A stretch of 5,841 nucleotides of DNA from an uncultured Clostridia bacterium. GTDB taxonomy: Bacteria > Bacillota > Clostridia > Oscillospirales > CAG-272. The stretch's first letter is position 1. Every line of letters starts with the position of its first letter. Under the pieces are notes generated by a model that saw only the letters and a program-made list of their open reading frames with translations, ran no database searches and was not told the DNA's origin. A program made the position numbers and the translations under genes. Below, in pieces: positions 1 to 4,688 of the stretch. The DNA lies in the NCBI GenBank assembly GCA_946404295.1, contig CAMJDE010000130.1, positions 1-5,841 of the forward strand, in the 5' to 3' direction.

Positions 1-2993
1 GCTCGGTCTGCGGCGAGACGATCGAAGAAAAAACCGTCGAAAAGACGGCGCACACCCCGGGCGAATGGGTCGACGACGCGGCGGCGGGAAAATCGTACAG
101 AGAATGTTCGGTCTGCCACACGCGGGTCGAAGAAAAGCCCTATACGCCGCCCGCTGCGACCGACAATCGCTTCGCGGGCGCAGCGCTGCGCTACGTCGGC
201 TATAACGGCTCGATCGACGACAAGACCGCCTTCCCGACCTCAAACGAGGTCAACGCGTTTCTTTCGCGCGTCACGATCTCGTTCTTCGACGACGGGACGG
301 CAGACGCCCAAGGGAACGTGACGGACGCGCGCTTTGAGATCGTTTCGGCGGGCGACGACGGACAGATCGACTGGGCGATCTTCGGTACGTATTCCGCCGC
401 TGCGAAAGCCCTCTCCTGCGAGATGACGGTCGCCTCGTACTTCGACGGCGCGACCGGAAAATACTATCACGGCTCCAACGCGTCGAAATTCCCGCTCTAC
501 TTCCTCGAGGTCAACGGCGGGATCTCGATCAATACCGACAAGGGGTTGTTCGAGGTTCAGTCCTATATCTCGAACAACAGCCTGCAAGCCGGAAAGAACG
601 TCGCCGTCAAGGGCAGTTTCTTCTTCCAAAAGGACGACGCGACCCCGACGCACGCGCAGGTTCCCGAGGATACGAACGACGATCGCTGGGAGCGGTTCGT
701 CGAGAACAAGGTATTTACCTTCTCGGGCGCGACCTCGACCGGATCCGACGGCGCGGCGTACAATACCGCCTACGCGGGCGCGACGGTGCAGTTCTTTGCC
801 GACAATTACGCCGAGTTCCGCCGCCGGATGGCGGTTCGCGCCGGCACGGCGGTCGATTTTGACCTCGTGCTGGGCGGCAGTTATACGATCGAAGAGACTG
901 CGGACGGATACGAGATCGTTCTCATCCCCGCAAAACGCTTCCTCGACGGGGAGGAGACCGCCGTCGTGGGCGGCAGCGTCACGCTGTCCTACGACGCGGC
1001 TTCGGGCTCCGTCCGTTTCGTCGAGTATTCCGACGCGGGCTACGTCGTGACGAGCACGTTCGCCCTCTCGGCGGGCGCGACCCCGACGAAATACGTCGCG
1101 CCTCCCGTCGCCGACAACTGGGACGCCGACCTGATCGCCGCCGCCTTCCGCGCGGTGGGAGCGACCAAAGACCTCACGCTCCCGAAACTCGACCGCGTGC
1201 AGAGTATGACCAAATCCGACGTCGTGGGCGGCAAGGTCACCGTCACGATCGTGATGGCGTCGGGCAGCGCGGCGCGTCAAGCCGCCGATCTGTACAAGGG
1301 ACGGACGGTTCCCTACTCGTTTGAATATACCCGCTCCGAGGGCAGCTTCGACTACTATCTCACGGCGCACAACGAAGCAGAGTTCGGTCTTTTCGTCAAC
1401 GAAGGCAACGGGACCGTGACCATCGAGATCGCGGCGTTCTCCCCCGCCTATCCCGCAAACGAGATCGGCGCCTGGCTCGTTGACCGCGACGTGACCGACG
1501 GGATCGTCGACTTCCGCTCCTCCTCCGCCGTCAGCTACACCTGGAACGACGGAACCCTCTACGTCTATCTGCGGAAGGACGCCGCGGCAAGCGGCGTGAT
1601 GAAGGCGTACACCGACGAACTGACGACGGCGGGGCGCTTCTCCGTCGAGACGGTTTCGGGCAAGACCCTCTACGTCTCGGAGAACCGGCAGATCGTCTTT
1701 CATCTCTCGACCGACGTCTCGGGCGCCCGTCCCTTCGTTACGATCGGGTTCCTCTCGCCGTCTGTTCTGCCGCTGCGGGAATATCCCGCCGATCTGATCG
1801 CGACGCTCCTTGCGGGGACCGACGACGCCTTCTTCAACTTCGCGACCGACGCCGCGACCGAATACCGTCCGCTCTATCACGGTCAGCCCGACGAGTTCGA
1901 GGGCGAGTTCTATATCTACCTGCCCGCCGACGCGGACGGCGCGGCGGTCGCCGCCTCGATCCGTGACGGCTTCGTCGCCCTCGGCTATGCGCCGAACGAC
2001 GTCCGGTTCGGTTTCGGGGACGAACCCGACTGCAAACGGACCGGGCTGGTTTCTCCCGACAAGGAGATCGCCGTTTCGGTCGAGGGCTACGACGTCGGGA
2101 CGCTGGTCGAATGGGGCGCCTCGGACGGCACCTACTGTTACGCGATCGTGCGGATCGTCAACCTGACGATGGTCGAGGACCTCGCGTGGATCGAATCGGT
2201 CAAGGTGACGCCGTTCACGACGCAGTATCCCTACGGTTTCTACTTCGACGGCAAACTGACCGTCACCTTCTCGAACGGCAAGACAGAGGTCCCCACCCTC
2301 ACGACGGGCGAGGGCGGCAACTTCGCGTACACCCTGACGCCCGATTCCGAAACCGACGGCGCCAAGACGGTCACCGTCACCTATCTCGGTCGCTTCACCG
2401 ACTCCTACCAGATCTACCTCGGCGAGCCCGACGTGATCGAATCCATCCGGGCGACGGGATTCACGACGACGTGGTATCAAAACGACGTCTGGTCGTTTGA
2501 CGGCGTCCTGACCGCGACGTGGTCGAAGAGCGGGGATCGACCGCTGTCGCTTGACGACGTGACCTTCTACCCCGCCCCCGATATGACGACTGTCGGCTCG
2601 AAGCACGTCACCGTGACCTTGAAGACCGACGCGACCATTTCGGCAAGCGTGGATTTCGTCGTGAGACCCCGGACCGTCGGTTTCGAGTATCGGAACACGG
2701 ACGAATGGGATATCACCGAGGGGTACGCGAAGTTCGCCGTCTACGCGATCGGCGGAAGCGTCAACGGATCCGGCAAGTGGGTCAGCGTGCGGCAGCGCAG
2801 CGGCGTCTTCACGGTCAGCGTCGACAAAGACACGACCTCGTTCTATATCGTGCGGCTGTCGGTCGAAACCGACGTGTTCGACGGAGAAACGCACACGCTT
2901 GATTCCGACGGCGTTCTGAACGTCTCGGACGCGCTCACGATACCCGGCGAAAGCGCCGGGGAGGTTCCCACCTTCGCGTTCGGGGCGCAGTAA
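1..2993 (+). CDS. Large modular secreted/surface protein with CxxC repeats and Ig-like domains (5' partial)
   Basis: The frame is open from base 3 to TAA at 2991-2993, giving 996 visible residues; bases 1-2 end a codon, probably Cys. The start, and any signal peptide, lie outside the window. Residues 1-45 hold a zinc-ribbon-like repeat typical of clostridial extracellular proteins: C3, HTPGEW at 17-22, then C35xxC38. Residues about 50-370 hold beta-rich modules; the second (VQFFADN, then DGYEIVLIP) faintly resembles lipocalin-like barrels. Three diverged modules start near residues 373 (WDADLI), 483 (YPANEI) and 594 (YPADLI), about 110 residues apart. Two bacterial Ig-like domains, probably group 3 type, start at 729 (WIESVKV) and 811 (VIESIRA). 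The last ~100 residues are unassigned. There is no LPXTG motif and no C-terminal membrane helix, so it is either released or anchored by the unseen N-terminus. No catalytic motif was recognised; adhesion or glycan binding is only inference. The reading frame is intact, and a strong terminator follows. Confidence 0.88.
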   Translation, partial: SVCGETIEEKTVEKTAHTPGEWVDDAAAGKSYRECSVCHTRVEEKPYTPPAATDNRFAGAALRYVGYNGSIDDKTAFPTSNEVNAFLSRVTISFFDDGTADAQGNVTDARFEIVSAGDDGQIDWAIFGTYSAAAKALSCEMTVASYFDGATGKYYHGSNASKFPLYFLEVNGGISINTDKGLFEVQSYISNNSLQAGKNVAVKGSFFFQKDDATPTHAQVPEDTNDDRWERFVENKVFTFSGATSTGSDGAAYNTAYAGATVQFFADNYAEFRRRMAVRAGTAVDFDLVLGGSYTIEETADGYEIVLIPAKRFLDGEETAVVGGSVTLSYDAASGSVRFVEYSDAGYVVTSTFALSAGATPTKYVAPPVADNWDADLIAAAFRAVGATKDLTLPKLDRVQSMTKSDVVGGKVTVTIVMASGSAARQAADLYKGRTVPYSFEYTRSEGSFDYYLTAHNEAEFGLFVNEGNGTVTIEIAAFSPAYPANEIGAWLVDRDVTDGIVDFRSSSAVSYTWNDGTLYVYLRKDAAASGVMKAYTDELTTAGRFSVETVSGKTLYVSENRQIVFHLSTDVSGARPFVTIGFLSPSVLPLREYPADLIATLLAGTDDAFFNFATDAATEYRPLYHGQPDEFEGEFYIYLPADADGAAVAASIRDGFVALGYAPNDVRFGFGDEPDCKRTGLVSPDKEIAVSVEGYDVGTLVEWGASDGTYCYAIVRIVNLTMVEDLAWIESVKVTPFTTQYPYGFYFDGKLTVTFSNGKTEVPTLTTGEGGNFAYTLTPDSETDGAKTVTVTYLGRFTDSYQIYLGEPDVIESIRATGFTTTWYQNDVWSFDGVLTATWSKSGDRPLSLDDVTFYPAPDMTTVGSKHVTVTLKTDATISASVDFVVRPRTVGFEYRNTDEWDITEGYAKFAVYAIGGSVNGSGKWVSVRQRSGVFTVSVDKDTTSFYIVRLSVETDVFDGETHTLDSDGVLNVSDALTIPGESAGEVPTFAFGAQ

Positions 2994-3004
2994 AAAAGAA
3001 TACG

Positions 3005-3036
3005 AAAGGCGGCGACCCGCGGGGCGCCGCCTTTTT
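3005..3036 (+). terminator. Intrinsic terminator after the surface-protein gene, possibly bidirectional
   Basis: A perfect 10-bp stem, AAAGGCGGCG (3005-3014) with CGCCGCCTTT (3025-3034), is followed by TTTTT at 3032-3036. The 10-nt loop can pair two more base pairs (CC 3016-3017 with GG 3022-3023). It starts 12 nt after the TAA of the plus-strand gene. Read on the minus strand, the stem is followed by a broken T tract (TTT inside the stem, then CGTATTCTTTTTT), so it may also stop transcripts of the convergent repressor-exporter operon. No other terminator is visible for that operon. Confidence 0.88.
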
Positions 3037-3053
3037 GAATGTGGAGTGGGGCA

Positions 3054-3167
3054 AAGCGTTCACGCTTCGCGCGATATGTTGCGTAAGCGCAACGCGATAT
3101 GTTTTGCCGCCCTGCGTCAAAACGCGATATGCGGCGTTTCACGCCGCGCGATATGCCGCTGCGCGGC
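3054..3167. repeat. Array of five small hairpins separated by four CGCGATATG 9-mers
   Basis: CGCGATATG occurs at 3070-3078, 3093-3101, 3123-3131 and 3147-3155. Each gap, and each end, holds a different inverted repeat: AAGCG-TTCA-CGCTT (3054-3067), TTGCG-TAAG-CGCAA (3079-3092), TTTTG with 11-nt loop to CAAAA (3102-3122), CGGCG-TTTCA-CGCCG (3132-3146) and GCCGC-TGC-GCGGC (3155-3167). The 9-mer fills the space between hairpins exactly, except for two extra bases (CG) before the first copy. The last hairpin ends 2 nt before the exporter stop codon, so in minus-strand transcripts the array forms the 3' untranslated region with CATATCGCG linkers. Stem sequences differ while pairing is kept. It could be an interspersed genome repeat, an RNA structure or a protein-binding array; function is unknown. 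Confidence 0.85.
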
Positions 3168-3168
3168 G

Positions 3169-4134
3169 TTAAAAGATCAGGGCGGAAAGCCCGGTGAGGT
3201 CGAAGAGGAGTCCGACCGAAAAGCCCATCGCCCAGAGGACGGCGACGATCGCGACGTTCTGCCGGATCGGGCGGTTGACGCGATAGAGGATCAGCGTTCC
3301 GATCCCCGCGCCCGAGAGCAGCCCCGCGAGCATCGAGCCCGCCGAGATCGCGCCCTTGAGGAAGAGTTCGGTCACGACCACCGACGCGGCGCAGTTCGGG
3401 ATCAGCCCGACGAGCGCCGCCGCCGCCTGCGGCAGGACGGGAACCGAGGAGAGCAGATCGGAGAGTCGCTCTTCCCCGACGAAGAAAACGACGGTATTGA
3501 GAAGAAAAACGGTCACGAAAAGATAGGCGGCGATCTTCGCCGTGTGGAGAAGCGAGGAGAGCAGGATCGTTTTCCACCCGCGCTTGCCCGAACAGTCCGC
3601 GCACCCGCAGGGGCAGGCGGTCGGCTCCTCGGACCCGTTATCGGAGGACGGGACGTCGGGGACGCCATCCCCTACCGCGGGGGAACGCGGGACGTCGTGG
3701 ACGCCGTCCCCTACTGCGGGGGGTTTACCCCCGTTTTTGCGGAAGAACGAGAGAACGAGGTCGGTGAAGAAACCCAAAAAGACGCCGCAAACGACCTTCA
3801 CGAGAAGGATCTTCAGGATCAGGAGCGGGGCGGCGCGTTCGGAGATCAGGATCGGGAGCATCTCGTCGGAGGTCGAGAGAAAGACGGCGTAGAGCGTTCC
3901 GAGCGAGAGCACCCGCCCGGCGTAAAGACCCGCCGCCGCGGCGGAAAAACCGCATTGGGGGATCGCGCCGAGCAATCCGCCGAAAAGCGGAGCACACCGA
4001 CCCGATCCCGCGATCAGACGGCGGCTTCCCGCTCCGGCGCGGCTTTCGAGCCACTCCATGAACAGGTAAGAGAGGAACAGGAACGGGAGTACGATCCCGA
4101 AGTCCTTTAAGGTGTCGAGGATCACGTCAAGCAT
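3169..4134 (-). CDS. Putative 10-TM heavy-metal/manganese exporter (ArsP_2-like family)
   Basis: A 321-residue inner-membrane protein resembling the family annotated as putative 10TM heavy-metal exporter / putative manganese transporter (Pfam ArsP_2, recognised from memory). Two pseudo-symmetric halves carry matching signatures: GAIPQCGFSA (C61) and GLIPNCAASV (C248), both in hydrophobic helices. STSDE at 87-91 follows in the first half. Hydrophobic segments lie at about 12-29, 48-72, 74-98, 104-130, 189-219, 232-258, 263-286 and 292-318. The central loop (132-187) contains two copies of a 13-residue repeat at 139-151 and 152-164, then a Cys cluster, C174PC176GC178xxC181, that could bind a soft or divalent metal. 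The ATG overlaps the end of the upstream repressor gene by 8 bp and has an AAAGGAAA ribosome site, so translation is probably coupled. Expected role: export of an excess metal under control of that repressor. The substrate is not determined by sequence. Confidence 0.85.
   Translation of the reverse strand: MLDVILDTLKDFGIVLPFLFLSYLFMEWLESRAGAGSRRLIAGSGRCAPLFGGLLGAIPQCGFSAAAAGLYAGRVLSLGTLYAVFLSTSDEMLPILISERAAPLLILKILLVKVVCGVFLGFFTDLVLSFFRKNGGKPPAVGDGVHDVPRSPAVGDGVPDVPSSDNGSEEPTACPCGCADCSGKRGWKTILLSSLLHTAKIAAYLFVTVFLLNTVVFFVGEERLSDLLSSVPVLPQAAAALVGLIPNCAASVVVTELFLKGAISAGSMLAGLLSGAGIGTLILYRVNRPIRQNVAIVAVLWAMGFSVGLLFDLTGLSALIF
3649..3722. repeat. In-frame 39-bp tandem repeat inside the exporter gene
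   Basis: Two 35-bp units, 3649-3683 and 3688-3722, match at 32 of 35 positions (differences at 3659/3698, 3667/3706 and 3676/3715) with a 39-bp period, exactly 13 codons. On the coding strand they give PAVGDGVPDVPSS and PAVGDGVHDVPRS. Each unit is partly self-complementary; for example GGGACG (3689-3694) can pair with CGTCCC (3705-3710). The low-complexity Gly/Pro/Asp peptide lies in the hydrophilic loop between the exporter halves, where insertion is likely tolerated. It may be a small interspersed element that landed in the gene, or local slippage. Confidence 0.8.
3717..3738 (+). other. Terminator-like hairpin, antisense within the exporter gene
   Basis: CGGGGG (3717-3722), a 5-nt loop (GTTTA), CCCCCG (3728-3733), then TTTTT at 3734-3738. 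Shape and T tract fit an intrinsic terminator read on the plus strand, antisense to the exporter. No plus-strand gene leads into it, so it may belong to the adjacent repeat insertion or be incidental to G-rich sequence. On the coding strand the stem is not followed by a T tract. Confidence 0.35.
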
Positions 4135-4540
4135 GGGATTTCCTTTCGGTTTTGTCCGACGCGCGGCATTTGGCGCAGCGCCCGAACAGCAGGGTCAGTT
4201 TGTCGTCGAGTTCAAAGCGGTCGGTGGCAAGGATCTGACGGCGCAAAAACGTCGAGACCGAGCAATCGAGGTGCTGCATCCTGCCGCACACCGTGCATTT
4301 GAGATGCAGGTGCGAGTCGCACGCCGCGCCCGAAAGATACTGATAGTAGATCGTGCGCCCGAGCTCGAACCGCCGCACGCGTCCCTCTCCGACAAGCGAA
4401 CGCATCAGCCGGTAGACCGTGCTCTTCCCCACCCGTCCGTCGAGGGCGGCGACGATCTCCTCCATCTTCAGTTGGCGGGTCTTGTTCTGCCCGAGATAGT
4501 CGAGCAGCCGTTCCTTCTGGTCGGTGCGGTATCCTTCCAT
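4127..4540 (-). CDS. Fur-family metal-responsive transcriptional repressor
   Basis: A 137-residue protein with Fur-family layout: N-terminal winged helix with recognition-helix motif GKSTVYR (38-44), then a metal-binding dimerisation domain. The structural zinc site is complete: C82xxC85 and C122xxC125. HLHLKC (77-82) supplies the usual HxH ligands. Five residues after C85, where E. coli Fur has Glu, this protein has H90 (CGRMQHLDC), so the regulatory site may differ from classical Fur. The start at ATG 4540 is chosen because AGGAG lies 8 nt upstream. Earlier in-frame starts (ATG 4576, TTG 4582) would translate the operator repeats and sit almost at the predicted transcript start. It is the first gene of an operon with the metal exporter and probably represses that operon. 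Whether it senses manganese, iron, zinc or another metal cannot be told. Confidence 0.9.
   Translation of the reverse strand: MEGYRTDQKERLLDYLGQNKTRQLKMEEIVAALDGRVGKSTVYRLMRSLVGEGRVRRFELGRTIYYQYLSGAACDSHLHLKCTVCGRMQHLDCSVSTFLRRQILATDRFELDDKLTLLFGRCAKCRASDKTERKSHA
4139..4146 (-). promoter_or_regulatory. Ribosome binding site of the exporter gene
   Basis: The minus strand reads AAAGGAAA, with the AGG core about 7 nt before the ATG at 4134. It lies inside the 3' end of the repressor gene, consistent with coupled translation across the 8-bp gene overlap and supporting this start. Confidence 0.65.
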
Positions 4541-4548
4541 TTGCTTTT

Positions 4549-4553
4549 CTCCT
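4549..4553 (-). promoter_or_regulatory. Shine-Dalgarno of the repressor gene
   Basis: The minus strand reads AGGAG, 8 nt before ATG 4540, which fixes the start. Its first two bases overlap the edge of the palindromic operator (4552-4566), so protein binding or mRNA folding there could affect translation. Confidence 0.8.
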
Positions 4554-4575
4554 CTCAAATTGAGAGTTGCTCTCA
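4552..4575. promoter_or_regulatory. Putative Fur-family operator: three alternating half-sites
   Basis: On the plus strand the half-sites are CTCTCA (4552-4557), TGAGAG (4561-4566) and CTCTCA (4570-4575), alternating in orientation with an exact 9-bp step. They form two overlapping palindromes sharing the middle half-site: CTCTCAAATTGAGAG (perfect 7-1-7) and TGAGAGTTGCTCTCA (6-3-6). The 15-bp inverted-repeat format and TGA...TCA ends resemble Fur-family boxes. The element lies between the predicted transcription start (about 4584) and the repressor start codon, fitting autoregulation by roadblock or by occlusion of the downstream promoter edge. Confidence 0.7.
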
Positions 4576-4590
4576 TTTTCAAACGGTATT

Positions 4591-4619
4591 ATCATAGAAC
4601 AATTCCGCCGCGATGTCAA
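4591..4619 (-). promoter_or_regulatory. Sigma-A-type promoter of the repressor-exporter operon
   Basis: On the minus strand, TTGACA (plus-strand 4614-4619) is followed by a 17-bp spacer and TATGAT (4591-4596). The -35 is perfect consensus and the -10 differs at one base. Transcription would start near 4584, giving a leader of about 44 nt before ATG 4540 that contains the operator palindromes. The -35 box lies exactly in the loop of a 12-bp inverted repeat. Confidence 0.85.
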
Positions 4620-4634
4620 CGATCGCGGCGGAAT
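4602..4634 (-). terminator. 12-bp inverted repeat, possible terminator of the SGNH/LRR gene, enclosing the -35 box
   Basis: Arms ATTCCGCCGCGA (4602-4613) and TCGCGGCGGAAT (4623-4634) are perfectly complementary with a 9-nt loop. The repeat starts 55 nt after the stop codon of the minus-strand gene at 4689. As a terminator the T tract is poor (TTGTTCTAT follows the stem), so termination is likely but may be inefficient. The loop contains the -35 of the next operon. It could instead be an operator; the outer pair GAACAATT (4597-4604) / AATTGTTC (4642-4649) adds further symmetry. Confidence 0.5.
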
Positions 4635-4688
4635 GTTTACAAATTGTTCATAGGTTTTGCGTCGAAGGTCACGGCGCGCCGGGGGGCG

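Noticed and set aside
240..2894. An 884-codon open frame on the minus strand opposite the surface-protein gene
   Set aside because: It is antisense to a convincing modular secreted protein. Its translation is Arg/Asp/Val/Gly-rich with no recognisable domain, as expected for the reverse of GC-biased codons.
3070..3155. Reading the 9-mer array as a CRISPR
   Set aside because: Repeats are only 9 nt, the spacers are 14-21 nt inverted repeats, and no cas gene is nearby.
2843..3604. A 253-codon minus-strand open frame spanning the exporter 3' half, array, terminator and the end of the surface-protein gene
   Set aside because: It runs through a terminator and is out of frame with both recognised genes; the sequence is Arg/Ala-rich with no domain.
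3046..4110. A 354-codon plus-strand open frame across the hairpin array and exporter gene
   Set aside because: It is charged, low-complexity sequence that translates the palindromic array and the reverse of a clear membrane protein; no ribosome site or domain is seen.
4541..4582. Longer repressor start at ATG 4576 or TTG 4582
   Set aside because: These would lie within about 10 nt of the predicted transcription start, lack a ribosome site and translate the operator palindromes, whereas ATG 4540 has AGGAG at 8 nt.
4112..4597. A 161-codon plus-strand open frame opposite the repressor gene
   Set aside because: The complementary strand encodes a complete Fur-family protein with all zinc ligands; this frame is its shadow.
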